DNA of 64,000 nucleotides from Candidatus Intricatilinea gracilis (GCA_016702605.1 JADJDQ010000021.1:1178001-1242000); one strand, 5' to 3'. Counted from the stretch's first letter, positions 10,528 to 20,384 are shown. The notes: generated by a model not told the origin, from the letters alone. Numbers and translations are program-made.

Positions 10528-10869
10528 ATGAACCAGATCGCGACACCTCTCACTGCCTTGCTTCTTTCCATCGCTGCAGCGGGCGCGCTGGCACAAGCCA
10601 AGCCGGAAGAGCATTCGGCGCATCACCTGGTGACTGCCCCTGTTGCCGACATGAGCGAAGGTGAAGTCCGCAAGGTCGACAAGGACTCGAAGAAGCTGAC
10701 CATCAAGCACGGCGAGATCAGGAACCTCGACATGCCCGCCATGACCATGGTCTTCCAGGTCAAGGACCCGGCGATGCTGGACAAGGTCAAACCCGGCGAC
10801 AAGATCCGGTTCGTGGTCGAAAACACGGGCGCCGGCATGGTCGTGACCGAGCTGCGCCTGGCCAACTGA
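10528..10869 (+). CDS. CusF-like periplasmic copper-binding protein
   Basis: A 113-residue exported protein with a signal peptide (LTALLLSIAAAGALAQA) and the small beta-barrel of the CusF family. The metal-site segment LDMPAMTMVFQV aligns with the Trp/Met/Met region of E. coli CusF; the Trp position is Met here, as in many relatives. It would ferry Cu(I)/Ag(I) in the periplasm for the preceding oxidase and efflux lipoprotein. It is the last gene of the copper cluster. Confidence 0.8.
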   Translation: MNQIATPLTALLLSIAAAGALAQAKPEEHSAHHLVTAPVADMSEGEVRKVDKDSKKLTIKHGEIRNLDMPAMTMVFQVKDPAMLDKVKPGDKIRFVVENTGAGMVVTELRLAN

Positions 10870-10921
10870 CGCCCGACGCGGCTCGAATCGATACTGCGGG
10901 CTCAGCCCTGGAGCCAGCGTC

Positions 10922-12910
10922 ATGCCACCCGCCACCGTCCATCTGCTCGTCGTCAGCGCCGACCCTGCCCTGAGTGCCCGCCTGCTGACAGGCTTCGAAC
11001 ACGCCGCCGCGCGCCTTGCGCCGGCGGCGTTTGTCATCCAGGCCGTGGCAGTGAGTGATGGTGATGCCGCGATGGCGACCGCCGTGCAGGACGGAGACCT
11101 GCACCTCGTGCTGATCGACCATGCCTTGCGCAGTGAATCACTCACCGAGCCGGCAGCCGGCGTCGGCACGGTCTGGCCCGCTGCCGACCTGGCGCAACGC
11201 CTGCGCGCCTTGCGCCCTGAGTTGTCGCTCTACATCCTGCTCGACGACGATGACGACAAACTCGCCATCGAAGGCCAGGCTGGCGAGGCGCTGTCGGGCT
11301 ACTTCTTTCGCAGCGAACACGACCCCGAGGGCTGGCTGCGCATCCTCATCGCCGAAGTCGCCGAGAAGTGCGACACCCCCTTCTTCGACCAGCTGCTGGA
11401 GTACGTGGCATCGGCCAAGGACTCGTGGCACACACCCGGCCATGCGGGCGGTGACGCCTTCAAGGGCAGCGCCTGGGTGGCGGACTTTCACGGCTTTGTC
11501 GGTGAACAGATGCTGCGCGCCGACCTGTCGGTGTCGGTGCCGCAGCTCGACTCACTGCTGCATCCGGTCGGCGTGATCGCGCAGGCGCAGGACCTGGCGG
11601 CCGAGGCCTTCGGCGCACGCAAGACCTACTTCGCCACCAACGGCACGTCGACCTCGAACAAGGTGATCTTCCAGACCCTGCTGGCGCCGGGTGACAAACT
11701 CCTGCTCGACCGCAACTGCCACAAGAGTGTGCACCACGGCGTGATCTTGTCAGGTGCCCGGCCGGTCTACCTCGATTCGACGCTCAATCGCCGCTGGGGC
11801 ATCTTCGGCCCGGTGCCACGCGCCACCGTGCTGGCGGCCATCGCCGCCCATCCGGATGCCAAGGTGCTGATCCTCACCTCGTGCACCTACGACGGCCTGC
11901 GTTACGACCTGGCGCCCATCATCGCGGCGGCACATGCGGTGGGCATCAAGGTCATCGTCGACGAGGCCTGGTACGGCCACGCACGTTTCCATCCCGAACT
12001 GCGCCCCACGGCGCTGGAATGTGGCGCCGACTACGTGACCCAGAGCACCCACAAGGTGCTCTCGGCCTTCTCGCAGGCCAGCATGATCCACGTGAACGAC
12101 CCGGAGTTCGACGAACACCTATTTCGCGAGAACTTCAACATGCACGCCTCGACCAGCCCGCAGTACACACTCATCGCCAGCCTGGACGTGGCGCGCAAAC
12201 AGGCCGTGATGGAAGGCTACAAGCTGCTCAGTCGTTCACTCGTCCATGCGCGCGAGCTGCGCGAGAAGATCAACGCCACCGGGGTGTTCAGGGTGCTCGA
12301 ACTCGACGACCTGCTCACCGACGAGGTACGCCACGACGGCGTGCGCCTGGACCCGACCAAACTCACCATCGCCATCGACGCCAGTGGCTGGGACGCCGAC
12401 GAGTTGCGCGAGGAGTTGATCAGCCGCCACAACATCCAGATCGAGAAGAACACCCACAACACACTCACGCTGCTGCTGACCATCGCGACGACACGCAGCA
12501 AGGTCTCGCGCCTGTTCGACGCCATGCTCAGGCTGGCAAAGAAAAAGCGCGAGCGGCGCATCACCCCGCAGTTGCCCGAAATCCCCGGCTTCACCCGCCT
12601 GGCCTGCCTGCCACGCGACGCCTTCTATGAAGCCGGTGAACGTATCGCCCTGCTCGGCGACGATGGCCGGCCCAACCCGGCGCTGGTCGACCGTGTCTGC
12701 TGCGACCAGATCGTGCCGTACCCGCCGGGCATCCCGGTGCTGGTGGCCGGGCAGGTGATCAGCACCGAGGTGCTGGCCTACCTGGCACGCCTGCTGGCCG
12801 GCCAGAAAGGCATCGACCTGCACGGCCTGGCCACGCTCGAGGGCCGGGCGCATCTGCGGGTGTTGAGTGAGGCAGAAACGCGGCGTTTGCAGGGGCGGGA
12901 TGGCGGGTGA
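10922..12910 (+). CDS. PLP-dependent Orn/Lys/Arg decarboxylase
   Basis: A 662-residue member of the large inducible-type basic amino acid decarboxylases (fold-type I). Residues 1 to about 150 form the receiver-like wing domain; the core follows with ATNGTSTSNK, DEAWYGHARFH and the PLP-lysine motif STHKVLSAFSQAS (Lys378). The C-terminal domain carries the PYPPGIPVLVAG motif. It consumes a proton and makes CO2 plus a polyamine, a typical acid-stress response. Arginine, lysine or ornithine specificity cannot be decided. No antiporter gene is adjacent. Confidence 0.87.
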   Translation: MPPATVHLLVVSADPALSARLLTGFEHAAARLAPAAFVIQAVAVSDGDAAMATAVQDGDLHLVLIDHALRSESLTEPAAGVGTVWPAADLAQRLRALRPELSLYILLDDDDDKLAIEGQAGEALSGYFFRSEHDPEGWLRILIAEVAEKCDTPFFDQLLEYVASAKDSWHTPGHAGGDAFKGSAWVADFHGFVGEQMLRADLSVSVPQLDSLLHPVGVIAQAQDLAAEAFGARKTYFATNGTSTSNKVIFQTLLAPGDKLLLDRNCHKSVHHGVILSGARPVYLDSTLNRRWGIFGPVPRATVLAAIAAHPDAKVLILTSCTYDGLRYDLAPIIAAAHAVGIKVIVDEAWYGHARFHPELRPTALECGADYVTQSTHKVLSAFSQASMIHVNDPEFDEHLFRENFNMHASTSPQYTLIASLDVARKQAVMEGYKLLSRSLVHARELREKINATGVFRVLELDDLLTDEVRHDGVRLDPTKLTIAIDASGWDADELREELISRHNIQIEKNTHNTLTLLLTIATTRSKVSRLFDAMLRLAKKKRERRITPQLPEIPGFTRLACLPRDAFYEAGERIALLGDDGRPNPALVDRVCCDQIVPYPPGIPVLVAGQVISTEVLAYLARLLAGQKGIDLHGLATLEGRAHLRVLSEAETRRLQGRDGG

Positions 12911-12971
12911 CCCAGCGTCGACGTCCGGCCTCGCGCGGCGGCGACTCAGCGGCTGCCGCGTGCCCGATGGG

Positions 12972-13613
12972 TCAACGTGCCTTGCAGTCCAGTTCGTCAG
13001 TCTTGCCCGTGTCGGTGTCGAGCCAGTTCAGCCTGATCGTGCTGCCCTGATGCACCAGGTTGACGTTCTGGCCTTCATAGCTGCCGGCATCCGGTCGACC
13101 GATCTGCCACAGGGTCTTGGTGCGGTCGCCGCGTTCGAGCTGGATGGTGGCCGGGTCGGTGACGAAGAAGTTCGCCACCACCTCGTTGGCGGGATTGCCC
13201 TGGCAGGCGTAGGTCACCGTCCTGGGTGGCAGCAAGCGCCACACGGCTTGCAGTCGTGATGTGCGCAAGCGGGTCTGTGCCTCCACGCAACCCCGCACCG
13301 TGTCGACCGTCCAGGTGGCGGTGATCCAGGTCGGCTGGCCCTTGGCTTTCCAGCAGTCATTGCGGCCCTTGATCCAGCCGCGTTGTTCGGCGCGCAACTG
13401 GTTGGCCAGCTTGCCCTTGGCCTTGGCAACGGCCGCCTGGTAGACCGTGTCCAGGCGTTGGTCGAGTGCTGCGAGTGACGCATCACTGCAGACCAGTGTT
13501 TCCACCTCGCCCTTGGCCTTGCTGCAGTCGAAGCTGGTGCCATGAGCTGCTGCCATCACGGCCAGGCCCGTGGCGCCGATGACAAATGCACGACGTGTGC
13601 TGGCGTTCATCAT
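12972..13613 (-). CDS. Exported LprI/MliC-type lysozyme-inhibitor-like protein
   Basis: A 213-residue exported protein made of two inhibitor-like parts. After a signal peptide, residues about 25-110 resemble the LprI/DUF1311 domain (cysteine pattern around FDCSKAKGEVETLVCSD and RGWIKGRNDCW). The C-terminal part, with TYACQGNP and the closing ELDC, is MliC-like, the inhibitor domain for C-type lysozyme. The start (MMNASTRR) is chosen just before the signal peptide; an open frame continues upstream but lacks protein-like character. It converges with the decarboxylase gene. Confidence 0.75.
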   Translation of the reverse strand: MMNASTRRAFVIGATGLAVMAAAHGTSFDCSKAKGEVETLVCSDASLAALDQRLDTVYQAAVAKAKGKLANQLRAEQRGWIKGRNDCWKAKGQPTWITATWTVDTVRGCVEAQTRLRTSRLQAVWRLLPPRTVTYACQGNPANEVVANFFVTDPATIQLERGDRTKTLWQIGRPDAGSYEGQNVNLVHQGSTIRLNWLDTDTGKTDELDCKAR

Positions 13614-13698
13614 GTGTGAGATCCGCGGGTCGCGTTGAAGGGGCAGTGGCTGGTGGCTCGATCGATGCGGGCAGTGTGGTCGAGCCACTACCGGATAT

Positions 13699-15786
13699 TC
13701 ACCAGATGCGCACCCGGTCGGCCGGTGCACGCCACATCGCGTCACCCGGTCGTGTGGCAAAGGCCTTGTGGAAGGCATCCAGATTGAGCAGCGGCCCGAC
13801 ACCACGCACGAAGCCGATGGCGTGGTAGTCGGTGGCGGCCAGCAGGCGGATGCGTTCTTCGCGGGCCTTGTACATCCACAGCTGCGACCAGGCGATGAAA
13901 CAACGCTGGTCGGTGCTCAGTCCGTCCACCGTGGGTTGTTTCTTGCCGGTCAGGGCGCGTTGCAGGGCGGCATGGGCCAGCGTGATGCCGCCCAGGTCGG
14001 CGGTGTTTTCGGTCAGGGTCAACGCGCCGTTCTGATACAGGCCGGGCAGCAGCTCGAACTGGTTGTATTGCGCTGCCAGCACGTCGGTGCGTTGCTTGAA
14101 GGCCGCCGTGGCCTGCGGTGTCCACCAGTCGCGCACATTGCCGGCCGCGTCGTACTGGCGGCCATTGCTGTCGAAGCCGTGGGTGAGTTCATGGCCGATC
14201 ACCGCACCCATGGTGCAGTAGTTCACCGCGATGTCGCCGCCTGGCAGGTAGAACGGCGGCTGGGCGATGGCAGCGGTGATGTCGATGCCGTTGTATTGCG
14301 GGTTGTAGGCCGCGTTGACGGCGATGGGGCTGGTGTAGCGTGCATCGGCAAATCGCTCGGGCACGACCGGGCGGCCGATCCTGGCCAGGTCACGTTGCAT
14401 GTTGAATGCACCCAGGCGCTGGTTGTTGCCCAGGTGATCGTCGGCGCGGATGTCGACGCCGCTAAAGTCGATCCAGCGCTTGGGGGTGCCGACCTGGATG
14501 TCGACCTTCGACAGCTTGTCCAGCGCCGCTGCGCGGGTCGGCGCGTCGAGCCAGGGGTTGGCGCGCAGGCGCCGTGCGAACTCGGCCTTGACGTCGCCGA
14601 CCATGCGGGTGATCTCGCGCCGCGTCGACTCCGGGAAATGGGTCTTCACGTACAGCTGCGACAGCGGATGGTGAAGCTGCACGGCGATGGCCTGGACGAC
14701 CTGGCGGTCGCGCGGCAGCGTCTGCGCCAGACCGTCGCGCTGGCGCTGGTACTCCTGGCTCAGGGTGAACAGGGGGCCGCCCAGCATGTCGGCGTTGGCC
14801 GACAACACCGACCAGTGCAGCAGCGTCTGCACCTCGCTGGCCGGGCGGGTGGTCAGCAACTGGTTCAGGGCCTTGAGCGCAGCCACGTCGAGGACCAGCA
14901 CCTGCTGCGGCACGGGTGTGTTGAGCGCCGCCGTCAGCGCCTTCAGGTCGACGGCAGGGATGAGTGCCTGGGCATCTTTGGGGCTGAACAGGTTGTAGAC
15001 GCGTGCCGGATCACGTTGCTCCAGCGGCTTGAGCCGCGGCGCCATCAGCTCGGTCTCCATCGCCAGGATCAGGCGGGCCTTGGCGGCGGCCTGGTCCGGC
15101 ACATCACCGAGCTGACGGTAGGCCCGGGTGATGTAGTCGACATAGAGGTCGCGGATCTTCTGGCTGGCCGGGTCGGTGTATTGCTCCTGCTCGAGCTGCG
15201 GCCCGCCCGGGTACAACACCAGGCGAGTGCGGGTGCTGTCCTTCAGGTCGGTCATGCTGAACACGTTCACCAGCGGCGAAGCCTGTGTCGTGGCCTGCAG
15301 CCGCGCCGACAGCCGGGCCAGGTCTGCCGGCCCGCTGGCCCGGGCAGCCCAGTCGAGGTCGACCTGGATGGGGCTCAGGCCCAGGGCATCCAGCCGCTGC
15401 GTGTCCATCGCGGCGCGGTAGTAGTTGGCGACCTGCTGCTCTGCGCTGCCCTTGGGTGCGTTGCCCTGGCTGGCCTTCAGGCTGATCTGCAGCAGCCGCT
15501 GTTCCAGGTTGGCCTTGAGCAGCGAGAAGCCGCCGAGGTCGGCCTCGGCATCGGGGATGGTCAGCTGCTTGAGCCAGTTGCCCGTGGCGTCGTGGTAGAA
15601 GTCGTGACGCGGGTTGACGCTGCGGTCGATGTGGTCCACCGAATGACCGACGGGGCCCGAAGGTGGCTGGCTGCTTGCCTTGGTCGGGCGATCGACCAAT
15701 GGTGCGGCCGGGCCGGGCGGGGCGGCCAGCGCTGCGGCGCAAAGTACTGAAAGAAAAACGCTGACGGTCGGCTTGCTCACGCGCAT
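13699..15786 (-). CDS. M13 family zinc metallopeptidase (neprilysin-like)
   Basis: A 695-residue exported endopeptidase. An N-terminal signal peptide (SVFLSVLCAAALA) is followed by the M13 N-domain beginning HIDRSVNPRHDFYHDATGNW. The catalytic motif HELTH lies near residue 530 within IGHELTHGFDSNGRQYD, the third zinc ligand in ENTADLGG, and NAAYNP precedes them. The C-terminus RVRIW matches the family end. The start at 15786 (MRVSKPTVS) gives a normal signal peptide; an ATG 57 bases upstream adds non-signal residues. Likely periplasmic peptide degradation. Confidence 0.88.
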   Translation of the reverse strand: MRVSKPTVSVFLSVLCAAALAAPPGPAAPLVDRPTKASSQPPSGPVGHSVDHIDRSVNPRHDFYHDATGNWLKQLTIPDAEADLGGFSLLKANLEQRLLQISLKASQGNAPKGSAEQQVANYYRAAMDTQRLDALGLSPIQVDLDWAARASGPADLARLSARLQATTQASPLVNVFSMTDLKDSTRTRLVLYPGGPQLEQEQYTDPASQKIRDLYVDYITRAYRQLGDVPDQAAAKARLILAMETELMAPRLKPLEQRDPARVYNLFSPKDAQALIPAVDLKALTAALNTPVPQQVLVLDVAALKALNQLLTTRPASEVQTLLHWSVLSANADMLGGPLFTLSQEYQRQRDGLAQTLPRDRQVVQAIAVQLHHPLSQLYVKTHFPESTRREITRMVGDVKAEFARRLRANPWLDAPTRAAALDKLSKVDIQVGTPKRWIDFSGVDIRADDHLGNNQRLGAFNMQRDLARIGRPVVPERFADARYTSPIAVNAAYNPQYNGIDITAAIAQPPFYLPGGDIAVNYCTMGAVIGHELTHGFDSNGRQYDAAGNVRDWWTPQATAAFKQRTDVLAAQYNQFELLPGLYQNGALTLTENTADLGGITLAHAALQRALTGKKQPTVDGLSTDQRCFIAWSQLWMYKAREERIRLLAATDYHAIGFVRGVGPLLNLDAFHKAFATRPGDAMWRAPADRVRIW

Positions 15787-15958
15787 GTCGAGGCTTGAAG
15801 GTGAGTCGGGGGCGGCCAGGGTGACATTGCCCCTGCCGTGCAAGGTGCCAATAGCGCAGAAATCGCGCTGGGTAGCAGCAGTAGCACCCCTGAGCGGGGA
15901 CGCCCGTCTCGTCGCGCCGACGGCTTCGCTCCGGCCCGAGGGGCCTCACATGGCGCGA

Positions 15959-16192
15959 CTACGCCTCACGACGTGCGTGCATGGGCTCGATCAGGATCGC
16001 CTTGTTCGACAAGTAGCGGCGGTAGTCGGCAATGGGTATGGCCGTCGAGCTGTGGGTGTCACCGTCGGTCCAACTGATCGTTGCGTCCAGCGCCGTCACA
16101 TCGACTTCGCAAGTCCCGGGTCGTATAGGCAAACTGGCGCCGTCACCTGCGCGGTACTCGACTTTTCCATTGATGCGCGCGTTCCTGGTCAT
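15959..16192 (-). CDS. Small conserved hypothetical protein
   Basis: A 77-residue protein beginning MTRNARINGKVEYRAGDG. I recall similar short proteins in Burkholderiales but no function. The pattern suggests a compact beta-rich domain with one cysteine (PGTCEVDV). GGAG lies close upstream of the ATG (gaacggagtcgac). A longer frame upstream (20 residues more) has no better start. Confidence 0.55.
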   Translation of the reverse strand: MTRNARINGKVEYRAGDGASLPIRPGTCEVDVTALDATISWTDGDTHSSTAIPIADYRRYLSNKAILIEPMHARREA

Positions 16193-16504
16193 GTCGACTC
16201 CGTTCCTGGATTTGGATTGCGTCGCCTGGCAAGAGCGCGACGACCAGGCCACAACTGCGTGACCCTATCGAAACCTTAACGGTCGCGCAGCTTGTGGTCA
16301 GTGCGCAAACCCACGCAGGGTTCGACCGGACGTCTTGGTCGATCGAGCTCCGGATTCATCCGGTGATGGCGGGCCGCAGCGTCTCGATCTCGCTCACGAT
16401 GGAGTCGAAGAACGCGCTCACGCGCTCACCGACCGCACAGGTATCACTCTGCCCTGGCCAATAATGGAAAGGTTTGGACCTTGCGCAACAACAGCGACCG
16501 ACTC
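16193..16504. other. Intergenic region between divergent genes, with possible LysR-like tail remnant
   Basis: No intact gene is seen in these 312 bases. On the minus strand, bases 16356 to about 16450 read as a short open segment ending GERVSAFFDSIVSEIE plus eight residues and a stop, which resembles the C-terminus of a LysR-type regulator. The rest must hold the promoters of the two divergent neighbours. The remnant call is tentative. Confidence 0.3.
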
Positions 16505-17821
16505 ATGACTTCACCAACCGCACTCAGAACCCTGCCCACAAACAAACTCTTTCGTCGCGGCGATGTCTTCGTCTTGTTTGGCGAGCTGTTTGGCCGGGGT
16601 TATGCCAACGGCTTGGTCAACGAGGCGCGCCAGGCCGGCATGGAAATCGTCGGCATCACGGTGGGTCGACGCGATGAGAACAATGCCTTGCGTCCCCTTT
16701 CTGCCGAAGAACTCACCGAGGCCGAAGCCAATCTGGGCGGACGCATCATCAACGTGCCCCTGATGGCCGGATTCGACCTCGACTCACCTCCCGGCACCCC
16801 CACACCCACCGATCTGGTGGGCAGCATGACACTCAAGACCTGGACCGACGCCAAGCTGGACTGGGCGCACATCGACGCCTGCCGCGAGGCAGGCATGCAG
16901 CGTTTCAAGACGTCGGTGGCCGAGGTCATGGCGCGCCTGGACGGCCTGATCGCCGACGGGCGCAACGTCTTCTTCGCCCACACCATGGCGGGCGGCATCC
17001 CCAAGGCCAAGGTCTTCCTGGCCATCGCCAACCGCATCTACAAGGGCAGTGGCGAGCGCTTCATGTCGTCGCAGCAGTTGCTGGGCAGCGATCTGGGCAA
17101 GCTCATCTTGCAGAACTTCGACGAAGTCACGGCCAACAGTTTCCTGCATCTCATCGAAGGCAGCGCGGCGATCCGCCAGCGCATCGAGGCCAGCGGTGGG
17201 CAGGTGCGGTATTCGGCCTACGGTTATCACGGCACCGAGATCCTCATCGACGGCAGCTACCGATGGCAGACCTACACCAGCTACACCCAGGGTTACGCCA
17301 AGATGCGCCTGGAGCGCATTGCCCAGGCGGCATGGGAGCAGGGCATCAAGGCCACGGTCTACAACTGCCCCGAGATCCGGACCAATTCGTCCGACATCTT
17401 CGTCGGTGTCGAGTTGCCACTTTTTGCCCTGCTGCGGGCCATCAGGAAGGGAGCGCCCGGCGCCTGGGCCGACGGCCAGTGGCAGGCTTGCGGCGACCTG
17501 TTGATCGAGGGATGCTCGCTCGACGAAGTGCTGCACAAGGTCGATGGCTTCAACCTCAGTGACACGGCGAAGGTCTTCAGGGACTTCGCGGCATGGCCCA
17601 TGGCCAACACACCCGAACTGGCCGAGATCATGATCGGTACCTCGGATGCCATCACCAAGATGCACAAGGACCGCAAGGCCCTGATCACCGATCACCTGAG
17701 CTCGCTGGTCATCGAGGCTGTCGGACCGCTCATGTTCAACGAGTCGTGTGCGCCGAGTGGCCCGGTGCTCTGGCTCAACCACGACGTCATCGCCAGGCAG
17801 TTGAACGAACTGCATCGCTGA
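16505..17821 (+). CDS. Enoyl-ACP reductase FabMG family-like protein
   Basis: A 438-residue soluble protein that I associate with the family labelled enoyl-ACP reductase FabMG. A Rossmann-like opening is visible (VFVLFGELFGRGYANGLV, then a helix and GITVGRRDENN), compatible with a dinucleotide-binding fold; an HTMAGGIPKAK segment and the tract YSAYGYHGTEILIDG are also distinctive. Whether it reduces enoyl-ACP in this organism is unproven. The ATG at 16505 is preferred to a TTG 24 bases earlier. It stands alone. Confidence 0.55.
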   Translation: MTSPTALRTLPTNKLFRRGDVFVLFGELFGRGYANGLVNEARQAGMEIVGITVGRRDENNALRPLSAEELTEAEANLGGRIINVPLMAGFDLDSPPGTPTPTDLVGSMTLKTWTDAKLDWAHIDACREAGMQRFKTSVAEVMARLDGLIADGRNVFFAHTMAGGIPKAKVFLAIANRIYKGSGERFMSSQQLLGSDLGKLILQNFDEVTANSFLHLIEGSAAIRQRIEASGGQVRYSAYGYHGTEILIDGSYRWQTYTSYTQGYAKMRLERIAQAAWEQGIKATVYNCPEIRTNSSDIFVGVELPLFALLRAIRKGAPGAWADGQWQACGDLLIEGCSLDEVLHKVDGFNLSDTAKVFRDFAAWPMANTPELAEIMIGTSDAITKMHKDRKALITDHLSSLVIEAVGPLMFNESCAPSGPVLWLNHDVIARQLNELHR

Positions 17822-17913
17822 GGGCGCGCTAACCGGCCGCCAAGGCCTGGCGCCTTCGACGAGTTGCGCGCAGAGGCGTTGTCGCAACTGCGCGCCGCCA
17901 CGCCGGCAGACGG

Positions 17914-18408
17914 TTATTTGCCGTTGACGCCCAGCAGTTCGACTTCGAACTGCAGCGTGGCGTTGGGGGGAATCACGCTGCCGGCGCCACTGGATCCGTA
18001 GGCGATGGCGGGCGGGCAGGTGAGTTTGGCCTTGCCGCCGACCTTCATCTTCTGCACACCTTCGGTCCAGCAGGAAATCACGCGGTTGAGCGGGAAGTCG
18101 ATGGGTGCGTTACGTTTGTAGGAGCTGTCGAACTCCTTGTCGGTGCCGGGGAACGTGCCGCGGTAGTGCACCTTGACGGTGTCGGTCGCCTTGGGGCTGG
18201 CGCCGGTGCCGTCCTTGAGGCTGCGGTAGATCAGGCCGCTGGGTGTGACCTGGGCGCCGGCTTCCTTGGCGGCGATGGCGGCGTAGTCGGCCTGGGCCTG
18301 GGCTGCGCCGCAGGCGAGCAGGGCGGCGGCCAGGGCGAGGCTGCGCAGGGTCGTGCTGTTGCCGGATTTGGCGGTGGCGATGTTGGTGGAGTCGTTCATG
18401 GCGTCCAT
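17914..18408 (-). CDS. FKBP-type peptidyl-prolyl cis-trans isomerase
   Basis: A 164-residue exported FKBP. A signal peptide (LRSLALAAALLACGAAQAQ) precedes one FKBP domain with VHYRGTFPGTDKEFDSSY, the FPLNRVISCWTEGVQKMKVGG segment and the closing IPPNATLQFEVELLGV. It would assist protein folding in the periplasm. The start among nearby ATGs (18408 or 18399) is uncertain because neither has a strong ribosome binding site. Divergent from the MetE-like gene across 260 bases. Confidence 0.85.
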   Translation of the reverse strand: MDAMNDSTNIATAKSGNSTTLRSLALAAALLACGAAQAQADYAAIAAKEAGAQVTPSGLIYRSLKDGTGASPKATDTVKVHYRGTFPGTDKEFDSSYKRNAPIDFPLNRVISCWTEGVQKMKVGGKAKLTCPPAIAYGSSGAGSVIPPNATLQFEVELLGVNGK

Positions 18409-18668
18409 GGGTCGTCGTCGGGCTGAGGGTGAAGTGATTGGAGAGCGGCGAGGGGTGGTGTCGGCGCTGGCTCGGCTACTGCAACATCCGCCGGCCTGCG
18501 CAGGGCGCGCGATCATCGCCTGAGGCGACCGACCCCGCGGCCGATTCGGGCACTGTCCCGAAAAAAACTTGTCGAGACGCGGGTAGTATGTCGCTGGTAG
18601 ATGGGCAAGACGGCACGGCCTGGCTTGGGGCAAACTCGCGCACCCACCACTTCGATCAGGTCGACACC

Positions 18669-19691
18669 ATGTTTCGTAGCGCCATTGCAGGCAGCCTGCC
18701 CAAGCCCGACTGGCTGGCCGAGACGAACAAACTCTGGCCGCGCTGGGCACGCGAAGGCGACGCCCTGGCCCAGGCCAAGCTCGACGCCACCCTCCTGTGG
18801 ATCAAGCAGCAGGAGGACGCCGGCCTGAGCGTGATCGGCGACGGCGAGATGTCGCGCCAGCACTTCGTGCACGGCTTTCTCGAGCAGGTGGACGGCATCG
18901 ACTTCGAGCACAAGGTCGAGATGGGCATCCGCAACGACCGCTACAAGGCCATGGTGCCGCAGGTGGTCGCGCCGCTCAAGCTGCGTGGCCGGGTGCACGA
19001 GGCCGAGGCCGCGCTGCTGCGCGCCCACACCACACGCCAGGTCAAGTTCACCCTGCCCGGGCCCATGACCATCGTCGACACCGTGGCCGACCAGTTCTAC
19101 GGCGACCGCGTCGCCATGGCCATGGCCTTCGCCGACCTGCTCAACATCGAGGCCAAGGCACTGCAGGCCCAGGGTGTGGACATCATCCAGTTCGACGAAC
19201 CGGCCTTCAACGTCTACATGGCCGAAGCCGCCGACTGGGGCGTGCAGGCGCTGGAACGCGCCGCCGCCGGCCTCACCTGCACGACGGCTGTCCACATCTG
19301 CTACGGCTACGGCATCCAGGCCAACGTCGACTGGAAGGCCACGCTGGGCGAGCAATGGCGCCAGTACGAGCAGGTGTTCCCGGCCCTGGCCGCCAGCAGC
19401 ATCAAGCAGGTGTCGCTCGAGTGTTTCCACTCGCACGTGCCGCCCGAACTGATGGCGCTGCTCAAAGGCAAGGACGTGATGGTGGGTGTGATCGACGTGG
19501 CCAGCGACGTGATCGAGACGCCAGAACAGGTGGCCGACACCATCGGCCGGGCTCTGCAGTACGTGCCGCGTGAACGCCTCATCGCCTGCACCAACTGCGG
19601 CCTGGCGCCCATGAGCCGGGCGGTGGCCGAGGCCAAGCTGGCCGCGCTGGGTGCCGGGACGAGGCTGGCTGATCAGCGCCTGGGCGGTTGA
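18669..19691 (+). CDS. MetE-like cobalamin-independent methionine synthase, C-terminal catalytic domain only
   Basis: A 340-residue protein equivalent to the C-terminal half of MetE. It opens with MFRSAIAGSLPKPDWLAE and shows GDGEMSR, LPGPMTIVDTVAD, QFDEPAFNVY, HICYGYG and TNCGLAP; the His/Cys and late Cys match the zinc and thiol-activating site of MetE. The N-terminal MetE half that helps bind folate is absent, as in the short archaeal-type and Burkholderiales homologues, so the methyl donor may not be methyl-tetrahydrofolate. The ATG at 18669 begins the recognisable domain. Confidence 0.8.
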   Translation: MFRSAIAGSLPKPDWLAETNKLWPRWAREGDALAQAKLDATLLWIKQQEDAGLSVIGDGEMSRQHFVHGFLEQVDGIDFEHKVEMGIRNDRYKAMVPQVVAPLKLRGRVHEAEAALLRAHTTRQVKFTLPGPMTIVDTVADQFYGDRVAMAMAFADLLNIEAKALQAQGVDIIQFDEPAFNVYMAEAADWGVQALERAAAGLTCTTAVHICYGYGIQANVDWKATLGEQWRQYEQVFPALAASSIKQVSLECFHSHVPPELMALLKGKDVMVGVIDVASDVIETPEQVADTIGRALQYVPRERLIACTNCGLAPMSRAVAEAKLAALGAGTRLADQRLGG

Positions 19692-19979
19692 GGGGCCGGC
19701 GCCACGCCGCGAGGAGCAGGCCGGGGCCGGACATCCGGGGTCAGACCGCGCGACCGCCCGCTGCGGCAAGCCACCACGTGGACGCGGGGGCCGGTCGACC
19801 TGGTGCACAAGCCCCGCGAACGACGTCGCCAGCCCGCGCACCAGACCACGGACGCCTGTCCGTCGTCGGCGAACTCATCACGCCGACCAACAGGCGGCGC
19901 CTGGTGCCCAGTCTGGCCCCCTGCAAAGCCGACAGAACGCGCGAACTATGTTGCTCGCGCCACACTTCAGGAGACATCG

Positions 19980-20384
19980 ATGAAACTCACCGGACGCTGT
20001 TACTGCGGCGACATCAAGTACGAGTTCGATGGCGAGGTGCAAGGCGCCCTGCAGTGCCATTGCCGTGAATGCCAGTACATCACCGGCGGCAACCCGAATG
20101 TCGTGATGGTGGTGCCGGAGTCCGGCTTCAAGTTCACGCAGGGCGAACCTTCGGCCTTCGCGCGCAGTGACCTGGAACGCGCGGTGACGCGCTATTTCTG
20201 CCCACGTTGCGGTACCGCGATGGGCACGCGTTCACCTGCACGCCCTGGCTCCTTCATCGTCAAGGTCGGTACCCTGGATGACCCCTCGGTCTTCAAGCCG
20301 CGATTGGCGATCTTCACGGTCGACAAGCAGGCCTTCCACCACATTCCCGAAGACCTGCCGGCGTTCGAGCGCCGGCCGGGCTGA
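19980..20384 (+). CDS. GFA (glutathione-dependent formaldehyde-activating) family protein
   Basis: A 134-residue zinc-binding protein of the GFA/CENP-V fold. The metal cysteines are visible in GRCYCGDIKYE, LQCHCRECQ and YFCPRCGTAMG. AGGAG sits just upstream of the ATG (caggagacatcg). Most family members have no proven activity; the name derives from Gfa of Paracoccus. No formaldehyde pathway genes adjoin it. Confidence 0.85.
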   Translation: MKLTGRCYCGDIKYEFDGEVQGALQCHCRECQYITGGNPNVVMVVPESGFKFTQGEPSAFARSDLERAVTRYFCPRCGTAMGTRSPARPGSFIVKVGTLDDPSVFKPRLAIFTVDKQAFHHIPEDLPAFERRPG

